A stretch of 64,000 nucleotides of DNA, taken from the NCBI GenBank assembly GCA_004431415.1, contig QPMI01000022.1, positions 372,001-436,000 of the forward strand. Direction: 5' to 3'. The stretch is from Cyanophora paradoxa (taxonomy: Eukaryota; Glaucocystophyceae; Cyanophorales; Cyanophoraceae). The position numbers and the translations under genes were made by a program. Below, one piece after another: positions 11,101-22,303 of this stretch (position 1 is its first letter; each line of letters opens with the position of its first letter). A model generated the notes under the pieces. It saw nothing but the letters and a program-made list of their open reading frames with translations, ran no database searches and was not told the origin of the DNA.

Positions 11101-12316
11101 GCCGGGCGGATAAATAGCCATAGCTTGGAGATTAAACAATTGCAGTATAATTATAATATACATTTCGCACCGAAGGCCCCCCAGTGGGCGTGCCTCGCGG
11201 CGAGGGCCCCGTTCCCCTCGAGGCTGCAGTCGAGGTCGTTCACGCAGGCGGGCAGCGCCAGCATGGCGCAGGCGTCGGCGTCGGCGGCCGAGGCGGGTGC
11301 GCCGGGGGCGTCCCGGACCACGCGGGGAACAGTGTGGACTGCGCGCGCATGCGCACGCACGCGCACGCAGCCCGTAAATTAAATTAAAGGATATATATGG
11401 CACGATAACGCTAGCCGGACTGCTCATATGCAAATGCGCGAAATTAAATCATTGAATTGAACTCACGGAAGAACTGGTCCATCTGTAGATAGATGAGAAC
11501 CGAGAGTCCGACGGTCTTCGATTTAGAGATACAATTGAATCGAAAGAAAACGTGAACGCGCACTGTATGTGGAGGGAACTCCCGCTCGTGCTCCATCTCC
11601 TTCGGGTACGCGTAGAGGCGGGGCGACGTGGTTTCGGATTTGCATCTAGTTTGAATTTCGAGCGCGTTAGACTCGAGTTTAAAATTAAGGCGCTTATTCA
11701 AATCATTGAAACCTAACGTTCACATTTGATTATATCATTCAACGAACCGGGAACTATTAAAGCACGTCCGGAAGGTGCAGCGGTGGAGGTCAGCCAGCTC
11801 GGAAGCGAATGCTTCGGCCGGGATGCTGTGGTTCAGGTATCGGGTCAGGTTCCCGAATAACCGCTCTCGCTCAGCTGTATCCTGCTGCTCGCGCTTGGCC
11901 TGCAGATCCCTGCAGCTCTCCACTGGGCTACGTGCACGTGAAGGAAGCTCTGGCTCCCTATAATTAGAAGCCGAAGCTGTGCTGGCCACGTTGGCGTCGA
12001 CGTCGCCCGCAGTTGGCCGCTCAATCTCCAGCGAAACAAATTCAGCCCCGCCGGCCGGCCTCGGCGCCGCTGCATGCGCAGCTGCTTCCGGCGCCGCTGC
12101 TGCCTCTAGCCGCAGGGGCCCGCGTGGCAAGCCGAAGTTGGCATCGAACGTCGACGCTTCAGATGCGTTAACGTTCTTTGATACCGCGGCCGGCGCCGAA
12201 GCTAACTTGCTGAAGCTTATTCTGAGGAGAGTGGCGAGAGCGAGCGCGGCGGCGGCTATGAAGACTGCTCTGCGCGACGGCCGCGGCCGCCGCCACTGGA
12301 CCTTGAGCTTCCACAT
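8151..12316 (-). CDS. EXT1-like exostosin family glycosyltransferase (GT47), type II Golgi membrane protein
   Basis: The N-terminus (MWKLKVQWRRPRPSRR, then about 18 hydrophobic residues) is a Golgi signal anchor followed by a luminal stem. Exons: 12316-11748, 11645-11564, 11482-11467 (16 nt), 11338-11171, one uncertain exon in 10980-10870, 10767-10677 (start could be 10812), 10601-10557, 10440-10377, 10182-10125, 10001-9942, 9622-9563, 9434-9396, 9177-9128, 8699-8610, 8450-8379, 8177-8151. Exostosin motifs in order: CFNSSRC, RLYAYP, YFRPGFDISIPLP, RKHLLVFKGTRYS, LYRIDNGDDILMITAC, LLQNSTFGLVVPG, SYRLVETLAAGSIPAVLVDD, MPFHEVARWEDCAVRAPEAD. In EXT1 this domain transfers glucuronate in heparan sulfate synthesis; here the sugar is unknown, and the GT64 domain of EXT1 is absent. 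Two introns (after 10377 and 8610) have GC donors. Confidence 0.85.
10279..10410. repeat. Two-copy 67-bp tandem duplication across a splice donor
   Basis: The 65-bp block 10279-10343 is repeated exactly at 10346-10410 (period 67). On the minus strand the upstream copy (10346-10410) holds the last 34 nt of an exostosin exon plus its GC donor at 10377/10376. The other copy repeats the same exon tail and donor inside the intron. Confidence 0.85.
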
Positions 12317-13867
12317 CGCCGAGTCGCGCGCGCTCTAGATCTGCGCTCCGGCTGCAACGCGCGGCTGCAACAAGTAACTGCCGCGAGCTCTCTCGACTGA
12401 TATCGATCGACGAGTATAACGTTAACGGCCACTGGAAATATTAATTCTCCTTCGAATTCCCCTCCGATCCGATCGCGATCCTCCTCCGGATCCGACTCCC
12501 TCCCTGTCCCCTCCGAATTCGATCCTGATTTTCAATTATTCCTCATCTAGATTTCCCCTCTAGATCTGAGGCCCCCTCTCCGGGCTTTGATTTACCTCGG
12601 CAAGGGCTGGTGCACGTGCGCTCTACGTACATACGTATACGTTGCGATCTTAATTACGCATGCGCGCAGCAGCTTATAATGATTATCTGGCCAAGTCTGG
12701 TGGATCGGAGGGCACCGCAGCTGGCATTATTTAGCCATGCATATATATGGCTGGTGAAATCGTGAACCGACTTTCAAGTTTGGAATCGTGGAATCGTGAA
12801 AGTTTGAAGCTTTTCGTGCCATTTTTTCCCGGCGCTTCATAGCGCTGTACTTGTGTTCTATTGAACTTCGAATTCCGTCATTTCGACAGCGCTGGAAACG
12901 GATCAACCGTATTCACTTCAAACGCTATAATATATGTTAAAAGCGCTACTACTAATAACTCTTCCGCATCCTCTTTTTCACATAAAACTGTAATAAGTTA
13001 GCGCGCTGCGGCCCGCGGCCCGCGGCGTGATGGACCTGATGGTGCGCAGCTTAAAGGATAACGAGACCGGGATGTCGACGGCGGCCTCGCGATCGCCGAG
13101 CACTAGTCGGATCCCCAGATCTATACTCTGGGGGCCTGGAGGCTGGGGCCCGTGATGTACCGGTACATTGTACAGTACAACGTTTTAACTTGTACAAGTC
13201 ACGAGTCGGCAATGCCAAATGAATGATCTGCACAAGGGTAGTATGAGTCGTCTGATCTAGAATCGCCGTACGGGTCTAGCCTGGCTGTCAGGGCCCTTGG
13301 TGTGCACCCCCCCCAGGAGCATTTGCTTCAATTCCCGGAGGGATTGTTGTATATGGTCATGGTGCAAGGCAGGGGGCGGCGAGCGGGGCGCTCCTTGGTG
13401 GAACAAATACGTAGGCACATGCACCGGGCATGGCAGCGGCCAGGCAGGCAGTCCCTGGCAGCCGATCCTGGCATAGTGAACAGGAGCCGGGGCGCGGCGC
13501 CGGCGAGCTAGTAGCGTAAGAGGTCTTTGTATCATACATACAAGTGGTTCGTGTGGCCGGGCGGGCTGCGCGCGCGCTGCCCTGGACGCGCGCCCGTCGA
13601 GCGTGCGGGCGCCAGCTCGGGCACTCAGATGCATGCCGGCAGCGCTCAAACCTACCACGGATGCGATGCTAGGTCGCTGAAGATGCTGCGCGCGCCCGAC
13701 GCGGCCCAGCACTCGGTTTTGACGACAGCGTCAAGGGAGGGGGGTGCAGTGAATTTTTCGACCGCGGGAACAGCCGGCGGCAGACCGCCGGAGAGCCGCC
13801 CCAGCCGGCCAAAACAGCGATAGCCTAGTGCACGGAGCTGCGGGCGCTCATTGCGGTTCGCCTCGCA
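12317..13867. other. Divergent intergenic region between exostosin gene and transposase
   Basis: Contains the 5' flanks of two divergent genes. 12340-13000 is AT-rich with no coding signal. 13250-13860 is GC-richer and may carry sequence of the mobile island, but no domain was recognised. No clear terminal repeat was found immediately upstream of the transposase ATG at 13868. Confidence 0.4.
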
Positions 13868-16061
13868 ATGAGCGGCTTCGAGATTTACATCGACCCGGAG
13901 ATTCTGGAGGAGTATGTGGCTCAGAAGAGAAAGGCGAGGGAGATCGTGGCTCTGCTGCACGAGGAGCACCAAATCCAGATTTCGATGCGCGCCCTGCGCT
14001 ACAAGCTCAGCGACCTCGACCTCTCGACGGACTACTCTCTCTCAAAGGAGGCAGTTTACGATGTCGTAGAAGAAGCGGCGACTTTGTGCGGCGACGGATA
14101 CGGCTACGACGCGATCCGCGGGGCGCTCAGGGCCGCGGGCATCACTGTGGCGAAGTCTAGGATTCAGCACGCCCTCGCGGAGCTGGATCCGACGGGACGC
14201 AACGTTCGCCTGGGCGAGTTCGCGAAAAAGCGCAGGTCCATCCACCGCTCGACCTTCTACGGGTCCGCGCCGCCACGCCGCCCGTGCCGCACCGCCGCGC
14301 CGCGCTGACGCACGCCTTGTGCGCAGGAAGTTCTTCGGCTGGAGTGTCGGTTTCGACCAGAACGAGAAGGCGGTGCCGTACACGAACGTCTACATCTTCG
14401 CGGCCGTGGAGAATACGTCCACATTCATCCTGGACTTGCATTGCGGGCTTGCTCGCTCCACTATACAAGGCTACAAACTGTACAAGTGCGCGCGAGGGCA
14501 CACGCCTCGCAGCTGCGTGCTCCGTGACCCCAGAGCTGCAGGTCGGTCGTGGAGGAGTTCGGGGTCTTCGACACGGTCTCCTCGGACTGCGGCGCAGAGA
14601 ACCGGCTGACCTGGACAGCCCACGTGTGCTCCCTCCCACTCCTCTTGCTCACCTGCGCCGCACCTGACCCCCGGGCGCGGCCACCGAAAGGCGCTCGTGC
14701 TGGAGGAAACCGAGCGGCTGATCGACGAGGAAATTGCGAAGGGCAACATCACGGACCCCACCACCGGCCTTCCCTGGCGGAGGCTCAACTTCGAAGATCC
14801 CAACGACCTGCGCGACGCCGTCATGGTGGGCCCATCCTACCGGAACCCGAAGGTCGAGAAGAATTGGAGGTGATGGACACGCCCTCTCCCCACGCATTCC
14901 TTCTGTATTTGCTCTCTCCGGTAACACTCCATGGGCAGGTGGGTGAATGTCAAGGTCACGAAGCCCATCGTGGATGCGGCTGTGATGCTGGAGATGCTCG
15001 AGTGGTACAACAGGTGCCCTTCGTGCGACCCGCCAGTCGATGACAGCTACAGACCATGATGGCCATCCCTATGTACATGTTGGAAGGCTACAATCAGTTA
15101 CTTCTGGCTGAGACTTGCCAAATTAAGAGCTCTTAATTTGCATGCGTGCATTCGAATTCACTTGGCATGCATGCTTATTATTCTCCGCTTGCATTCAGAC
15201 TCGACCCTCAACAGCTGTTTGCCATGGCGAAGGCGACCATGTACGTGATGGAGTACGGCCTCGCCATCGCGAAGAACAGCTGGAACCACCACGTGAATTC
15301 AGGCTCCAAGGAGACGGGGGGCAGAACGGCAGGCCAGACTGGTGGTATGCACTGCGGCACCTGTTCCCTGTTCTTTAAATTGTGCTGGTCCCAGCTCACT
15401 GGGCCCGGGTGCAGGCGCGAGAACATGAACTACATGCGGCCTCTGATGTTCAACCTGCCAGAGTGGACGGAAATGAAGGATATCCACAACCAGAGGGCGG
15501 CTCTGTCAACGGCTCGGTCCTTGACAGCCGCATGAAGGACCCGTTGAGCCCGACTTCGTCGTCTTTGACGAACCCCGCACGACTCTCCGGTGTGAAATTA
15601 CCTGCCCCGGGCACTCCCTTCATTGTTTATCAAGCTTCCTCACGCTCAGGATGCTGCGGGACGAGATGTTCAAGGAATGCAATGAGGACTTGAAGGAGAT
15701 CTGGAAGCATGTGGTCAACTTCGGGCGGGAGTATGATGAGGAAGCTCCGGGGGTACGTGGACGCATTGCGGAGCAGTACTCCAGCAACCCCCTTGGAGGG
15801 CTCCCCCGGCTCTTCTTGTTCATGCTGCAGCTGAACGAGCAGCTTTCCGACCTGCACCTGTACGATGTGTCCATCCCCGGCTGGATGCAGTGGGTGCACG
15901 ACGCACCCGCCAACAACGACGCGCCCCGTGCCCGGTCAATGCAGGGGATGGGCTTCTTCCCACCGGACGAGTACCTGCTGGAGCCCCAGGAAATGCGTGC
16001 AGCTTTCTTTTATTATGTGCACAATTTCGATCCCCTCGTGCGCGGCCCCCGGGCCCGCTAG
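13868..16061 (+). mobile_element. Intact DDE (integrase-core) transposase, seven exons
   Basis: Exons: 13868-14262, 14327-14485, 14542-14623, 14691-14869, 14939-15013, 15199-15516, 15650-16061; all phases agree and give 539 aa without a stop. The N-terminal ~130 residues hold two helix-turn-helix-like segments (ILEEYVAQKRKAREIVALLH; AIRGALRAAGITVAKSRIQ). The catalytic core shows GWSVGFDQNEK (first Asp), VSSDCGAEN (second Asp) and GPSYRNPKVEKNWR (Glu), followed by a helical region ending AIAKNSWNHHV, as in the eukaryotic integrase-core transposases whose usual motif is LWHIDGNHK. A further ~150-aa C-terminal region is rich in Trp and aromatic residues. The reading frame looks functional, unlike the copy at 24740-25490. 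It could also be a domesticated gene. Confidence 0.8.
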
Positions 16062-16215
16062 GCTAGCCCTCTAGCGGCCCTCTAGCCCTAGCTTGATATA
16101 GCTAGCTCTGGCTATGTCTAATGAAACGCTCTCTCCTGCTCGCACTGGGCGGGAAAGGAAATGGAAACATCCACATACAGCAAAGTGACATTGACCTAGG
16201 CCTAGAGCTCGGGAT

Positions 16216-16860
16216 GAACATCCAGAGACAGAACTACCTTCAAGCTTCACCTCGGCTGCAGCCAGCCTAGATGCGAGCAGCTCCCCGACAATACCTGCAG
16301 CTCGAGTGAGTTTCCAAATGCCTGCAGGTGCGGGGACGAGCGCAAGGACTCGATGGGCGCACGGGCTCAAGAAGAGGGGAAGCGCGGCCGATGCAGACGC
16401 GCTTGCGTGCGCGCTTTCGCCACGCAGCCGTGGCCCTTCCGCGACTCCGGCGATCGTAATGCTCCCGCCAGGCTTGCCGGAGCGCGCGCCGAAGCCGCAG
16501 CGGGACGCCACCTGCGGTATTGACGCCATCGTAAATGGCCCGTGCGGCGCCGCGGGCGGTGCACGGGCGCTGCGCCGGCGATGGGATCGCAGTCTGTGTG
16601 TGTACCGTAGGCGGATGCGAGCCTCGGGCGTGCCTATTCGCAGCCCGCCGCGAGGAACAGGTGTGTTGCCAACTGGCACGCCCGAGCGAGGCGGCGCGGG
16701 GCGGGGCTGGGCGGCGCCCAGGTCACTGGCGGCTCGCTCGCGCCGAGCTCGCTGCAGGAGCGCTCGGCGGGCTCCGGGATGGCTGAGTCCGGTGTACCCG
16801 GAGAATTGGGGTACACATCGAAAATGCGCACGCCGCGTCTGGCCTCGCCGGCGCAGCTCA
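16216..16860 (+). repeat. Left arm of a large inverted repeat
   Basis: Matches the reverse complement of 25490-26184 over nearly its whole length, with scattered substitutions and small indels. It begins GAACATCCAGAGA and includes a long segment coding in one frame for VMLPPGLPE..PKPQRDATCG, shared by both arms. The arms lie about 8.6 kb apart and enclose the RING/PHD, Ulp1, SET and coiled-coil genes. In the right arm this segment runs into the helix-turn-helix of a broken transposase, so it may be a 5' leader of such elements. Confidence 0.75.
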
Positions 16861-17469
16861 ACACACCCAAAAGGCGCGCCGTGAAAGCTATATAGCCGAG
16901 CGTAACCACTGGATCAAGTACCGTCACGCGGAAGCGATTGCTGACTGGGCAAACGGCGGCTTTGAAGGACCGAAGCCGCAGCCGCCGGCGCCACCGAGGA
17001 CCTCATAGCTAAGACAGCTGTTGAGGACAGCACCTGCAGACAGCTGTTCGCTGCGCAGCCGCCGACCAAGACGTCGACGCCAGCCAGCAGCCAGCGCCAG
17101 CCACCGCCATCAGCTGCAGCCCGCCTCAGAAAGCGACCGTTGACGTGCACGATTGCGCTCCGCACTCCCCCCTCGCCCCGTCGCCGGAGCCGATCGCCCT
17201 TAGTGCAACGGTCACTGCGACGTGCGTTGCCCGCGATCCGTCGCCATCCGCGCTGATGATACCTGTACAGGAATGAATCAGAGCTAACTGAAAACAAGGC
17301 TGAGGAGGCGGCGCCACCCGCGCCGGCTGCGTCGCCGGATGTGCCTGGCCGTGTGCCCGTGTTCCTGTTCTTCGTTCCAGTCGAGTGCGTGCTCTGCTGC
17401 TGCACAACAGTTGTACCAATCTCTTACAGTCGTGCGGCGCCCCTAGGGTCGATCCTGTGCCGCCCACGC

Positions 17470-19022
17470 CCGCTCCTGCTGAAGAAGTTCTCTGCCCCCC
17501 ACGGAGGAGGAGTTAGCCGAGATGGCGGCTATGGACTTGTCCGAGGGCGCTATACAGGAGCTGAGGTCTGCAGATGCTGCTGCATAGCAGATGTTTTTGC
17601 TGACAGTCGTGAACGTGCAGAGCACGTGCATCAATTTCGAAGGAGGACAAGGAGGCTGTTGATCTTCTGATCGGGATCAATGCAACCTGCTCAGTCTGTT
17701 TGAGCTCAGTCCAGGATCCTGAGAGAGGGCTCCCTGTGACGGTGGCCGACAGCGAGGGGAAGATCTGTTCCCACAAGTTCCATGAATCCTGCATCATGGA
17801 CCTGCTGAAGCACGGGAGGCCGTCCTGTCCTGAGTGGTACATACTAATCCCGCCCCCCCCCACCCACCCCCTGTGACAGTACCTTTCTGATCTCTTTACA
17901 GTCGCATGGATATCCGCACTGTGGCAAGGCTCAGCGGTGAGAGAGTGAAGACCATCTCCGAGGCTGAGTTCAAGGAGTGCAACCAGCACTTCCACGATGA
18001 CGTCGGCCTTCAGGCAACGGAGGCTTTAATCATTGCGGAGGCAGTAGATGCGGGCGCAGGTTCTCAGTCTCAAGCACCCCCTCTCCCCCTCCAGACTACC
18101 GCAGGCAGCCTGGACGGCGATGGACTTATCGTTGCCTCGTCTGCGGCGAAAACTTCCCCAACTACCACAGCCACCCTACTTGTGCTGCCACAACAAGGAA
18201 TCCATCTGCCAGCACGAGCCGGGCGGCTGCGGGCGGTCGGAAGAGGCGTGCATCAAGCGAAAGCACGTCAGGAGAGATGCATGAACGCCTACCACCCTGA
18301 ATGTGTGAACTTCGTGGTCGAGAATGGATTCAAAATGATGGAATATCTCTGTGTGTCCTTTGCATTACATTCGCGATTCAAGACCTCGCTAACGTTTTGT
18401 GTAGGCCTCGCCTGCTGCTGCCAGAAATGCCATTTGCCGGATCGGAGGATGATCCCTCTCTGAATGGCGAACTCCTCATCTGCGATGGGAGGGCGTGCGG
18501 CAGGGCGTGGCACGTCGAATGTGCTGGTTTTTCGGATGCCACCATACCCGAGGGCAAGTGGTACTGTGCGTGCCTCTGGATACTGGATGTTCATGCATCG
18601 CATTCCTAACACATGCCTTTTAGGCCTTGAGTGCTCGGAGTCAAGGAGAAGAAGAGGAGGAGGAAGGAGGAGCGGCGGCAAGCGATGCGGCGTGCAAAGG
18701 ATGAGCGGCGGCAAGCAACGCGGCGTGCACAGGAGGAGCAGGAGGAAGAGGAGGAGGAGAGGAGGAGGAAGAGGAGGAGGAGGAGCAGGAGGCGGAAGAG
18801 GAGGAGCAGGAGTCAGAGAACGAAGAGAACGAAGAGCAGCTGAAGCAGAAGGAGGCGTGGGAACAGCGGAAGCGGCTCACAGCAGCGCGCGTCAGCGCCG
18901 CCCCCACTGTCGGCACAAAGAGAGTGCGCGAGGCGAAACAACGCCAGGCGGCGGCCCTCGCGAAGATTGCCCAGCACAGGCAGCGCACTGTAGAACGTGC
19001 CGTAGCGAGCATGAGAAGATAA
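17470..19022 (+). pseudogene. RING-H2/PHD-finger chromatin or ubiquitin-ligase-like gene, probably decayed
   Basis: The RING-H2 motif is clear: CSVCLSSVQDPERG, then CSHKFHESC, then SCPE, completed to C-P-E-C-R by splicing 17836 to 17902 (intron GTACAT...TTACAG). A Cys/His-rich segment follows (YRCLVCGENF, CCHNKESICQ, CMNAYHPECV) and then a PHD-like end (ELLICDGRACGRAWHVEC, EGKWYCACLW at 18465-18590). The C-terminal part is basic then acidic coiled coil and ends ...RTVERAVASMRR at TAA 19020-19022. RING domains act as E3 ubiquitin ligases and PHD fingers read histone tails. Frames change between the first Cys pairs and the rest of the PHD fingers, and within the GAG/AGG-rich run at 18640-18790, with no convincing intron, so decay or assembly slips are likely. 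Confidence 0.6.
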
Positions 19023-19123
19023 TCGCAGGCTTTGTATGCATCTGTGCGCACAATGTAAATATTTTGATTCAGGGCTCAAGCTTGAGATCCTCGTCATCCG
19101 GGCAGGGTCACAAACTACAAGAG

Positions 19124-21126
19124 CTAGCTTGCGGATCCGTTCCTCCACTGCCTGATCCAGCACTCATTCGCACTTCCATCTGGTTTACTTGTGAGCAGCT
19201 GTGAGCGGAGAGCAGCCTGCACGTTGAGCTGGCTATCGCTACATGTGGGGAACATGAGCGTGTACACAGCAGCCCAGATCCACACACCGCACTGGAGCAA
19301 AGTGCATCAGGAAAGACAATACAGATACTCTAGAAAAGAACTCACATCGACGCAATTAAACTGAACAGCGTGGTCGTAGATGTTCCCCAGCACACTTACT
19401 CTATGGGAGTGGAGCATATCTGCAACCTTACCCAATGTTTTCGTCCAATTCATTGAATCGGCGAAGGTGCAGACAGTCTGACGTCCTTCTTTGCGGAGGT
19501 AGCCGAGAATCCTGTGTGTTGCATCAGACATCGATCTACGGAAGCAGTCTGCACGGCACACCAGTGTCCAACCTCACGCCCTGTGGGTGTCCTGTGATTT
19601 GTGTTGAAGCAAAAGAGCACATGCTTGCCCTGTCGAGCTAAGTCGACCAGCAGATGAATGTAGGCCGTGTTGTCGAGGAGGCCGAAGGGGCACGGGCTCT
19701 CCACATGCCACAGCGGGTTTCTCCATTGACTGCTGACAAGCATGAGAAGATAGATGCCTGAGGCACAGACACACACGGAAGAAGTCGGTCAAAACCATTG
19801 ATCTGAGACAGAACGAAGAACTGTACGTTTACCTGTCTGCACTTGAGAGGTAGTAAGTGGAATCTTGCCGTCTTCGGGGATCATCGCCAAGTCATCAATG
19901 ACATTCCGCACATACTCTCGTACTGGTTTCTTGGCGTCGCTGATCTTCATCGGCTTCAGTTCCTGACGACCTGGCATGGAACTGTCAGTCAATTGCCATC
20001 AACTGTGCATTCTGCAGCATACCCGGCTTCTGGTCGGAAGCTATGCATTCCTCCCCTTCATCCCATTCATTCCTATCGGTTGTGGCCGGTGTAGGATTTT
20101 CGATCTCGACGTCGACCACAGGAATCGACATGCCCACAGAGCGTAGAGCTGCTGCTCGGGCAGGCCTAATCCTCCGAGAAAGGGGCGAGACGGCGACGGC
20201 AGGGCGGGCGGGGACGGGGAGGTGGAGGCAGGAGGGGTGGCAGGAGGGGCTGGGGGAGGAACGGAAGGAGGCGCGGGGGAGGGGCGAAGGGAGAGGCGGA
20301 GGGAGGGCAAAGGAGAGGCGGGGGAGGGCAAAGGGAGAGGCGGGGAGGAGGTGCGGCAAAGGGAGGAGGAGCGGGGGGGGAAACAACCCCATCTGCCGCG
20401 GCATCTGCCGCGGGGGGGGCTGCAGCGGGAGGGACAGCAACGAGCGCTGCGGCCAGGCGCAGCGGCGGATCCTTCTTGAAGGCGTCGGCAGCGAGCCGGA
20501 CCAGGAAATCTCTCAGCGTCTCGCGTGGTGCGTCCTTGTACACGTGCATGTAAACGGCTTGCACTTGCGCGAGCATTTGCACGCATGTGTGCATATGCGT
20601 GATCACAGGAGGCCCGCATACTCCGTTTTCCCCATAATACACCGATTCCGAGATAGCACACCTGCAGGCAGAGTCAGCAAACACCGCGCACGAGTTACCG
20701 CGGCGGGGCGCACGCGCGGCCAGCGATAGCCCCGATCCAAAGGAGGATCCTGCAGATCTCGCAGACGTGAACGACACGCTTCGAGCTATCTGTGTAAAGC
20801 TGGGTGTTGCGCTTGACTTGCTGCCCCGTCAAGGGATCGTACACCTGCTTGCTGAACGTGTCCTTCACGCCGAGGATCATGCATGTCTGCTCCAGGTGCC
20901 GCACGCCGACGGGCAATCCTGTATCGGGATCCAGATCGTAAAAGCCGTTGGCTAGCCCCCAGCTCGGTGGCCGCCGGCATCCGGGGCAGCACGATTCCTG
21001 CGCGCGGCCTTTCCGCGCCCGGCTCGCTTGTCTGTGCGTCTGTACGCGGCCTCCGCTTCCGTTCCTCGGCCGGCGCTGACATGTCTGCCGTGCCGAAGGC
21101 CGCCTATGTGTATGACGGCTGCCCAA
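19124..21126 (-). CDS. Ulp1-type (C48) cysteine protease encoded in the mobile island
   Basis: The C-terminal protease core is well supported. An exon read from about 19776 ends GREVGHW, splices to ILGYLRKEG...TVCTFADSMNW, and continues to HAVQFNCVD at 19346; the last exon, 19291-19124, starts CGVWIWAAVYTLMF and ends at TAG. This gives the His (GHW), Asp (ADSMNW) and Gln...Cys (Q-x-N-x-x-D-C-G) signature of SUMO/ubiquitin-like proteases. Upstream exons (about 21126-19850) are less certain: they include CCPGC and CEIC Cys pairs, a segment PETLRDFL...KKDPP and acidic IPVVDVEIENP. The probable start is 21082 (MSAPAEERKRR). Ulp1-like proteases are common companions of large eukaryotic DNA transposons (CACTA, KDZ-type), so it may belong to the element rather than to the host. 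Confidence 0.7.
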
Positions 21127-21332
21127 ATGGGCGTCAGCGCGGGAATTCCGAAGATTGCGCGGGGCGTGCGGCGTGATTTAGCACAAGAGGGCTAGCACCG
21201 CGGTAGGAGCTGAGCAGAAGCCTTGCCGTTGAGCTCAGAGCAGGAGAACGGGACGGCGGGTGCTCCGGCAGGGGTACCGGTACCGAAGCCCCAGCGCTGG
21301 GATCTCGAGCTGGTGGGCAGTTCCGAAGCAAA

Positions 21333-22038
21333 ATGTATAGGCAGCTGCGTCGTCTCGCTTCGGCCGGAGGTACTGAACTGGTATGTGCGCTGAGTGCGCT
21401 GCGCCGCCAGTGGGTCGCCTGTGCGCTAACTGCCAGGCTGCACTCGCTGCCGGCAGGTAACGGCAAGGACGCGTGGTGTGAGCGTGCGCTCGTTCGACTG
21501 CCGCTCGTGCCGCCAGTATCGCTGCGAGTAAAGTTTGCCGCAGACCCGCGGCGAGGCCGTCTGCCGCGCACCACCGCTGCCATCGGCATCGATCGCCGCG
21601 CGGGCTGGCTTCTGCCGAAGCAGTCGGGCATCTGGCGCGCCGGGACCGGCCTCTTCGTGGAGCGGCCGGGCGTGCGCCGTGGTGCAGTTGTTTTCAGACC
21701 AGGTGACCTCATCACCCCGTACCGCGGGACGATCTACACGAAGACTCAAGCGCTGGAGATTTTCGCTCGCGAGCCCTCGCGTCGCCTCTACAGCATCTCG
21801 TTCAAAGGCAAGTACGGGCACACGTACGTCCTCGACGCCACCGACTTTCGGAGGCGAGCCTAGCGCGCTTCGCAAATGACGCGGATAAGCCCGGGACTCA
21901 CCCCGCTTCTCGAACAACGCCTTCTTCCGCGTGGAGAAGGACGGGCAGGTCTGGCTAGTCGCCGACTGCGTCCTCAAGCAGGGGATGGAGATCTTCGTCC
22001 CGTACGGGCAGCTGTACTGGAGCGTGCTGGCTCGCTAG
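21333..22038 (+). pseudogene. SET-domain protein methyltransferase, frameshifted
   Basis: Homology to SET domains is visible in pieces. GTGLFVERPGVRRGAVVF, then ITPYRGTIYT and YGHTYVLDATDF lie in the frame starting at 21333, which stops at 21861. ARFANDADKPGTH (about 21863-21901) lies in another frame and corresponds to the R-F-x-N cofactor-binding motif. NNAFFRVEKDGQVWLVADC...GMEIFVPYGQLYW (to 22037) lies in a third. No GT-AG or GC-AG intron that I can see joins these frames, so frameshifts or sequence errors are likely. SET enzymes methylate lysines of histones or other proteins. Its position beside a PHD/RING gene and a Ulp1 protease inside the inverted arms suggests transposon cargo. Confidence 0.65.
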
Positions 22039-22303
22039 CTCTCTTCTCGTATCTCACGCGCTATCCTGGCGTTGTAGACCTCCTTTTCTCTCTTTTCCGG
22101 TTCTGTTTCTTCTCCCATCCAAATGAACCCAGTCTCTCTCATGCCAGCAGCTAGCTCTGGGATGGCAGACTGGCCTGCGGCTGCGCACGCGCCAACGCGA
22201 CACCGCATGCACTGTGCGTCGAAGCGGGATGCGATGGCAAAAGAAAGAGCGCGGCTCTTGATGGGATGGGAAGAAATGTGACGCGAGTGAGCGCGCGACG
22301 TGT

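Noticed and set aside
19850-20440. Pro-rich minus-strand frames as part of the Ulp1 protease
   Set aside because: The PPPLLLP stretches are the complement of a GGAGGGG purine run and have no splice-supported continuity; only the C-terminal protease exons are claimed firmly.
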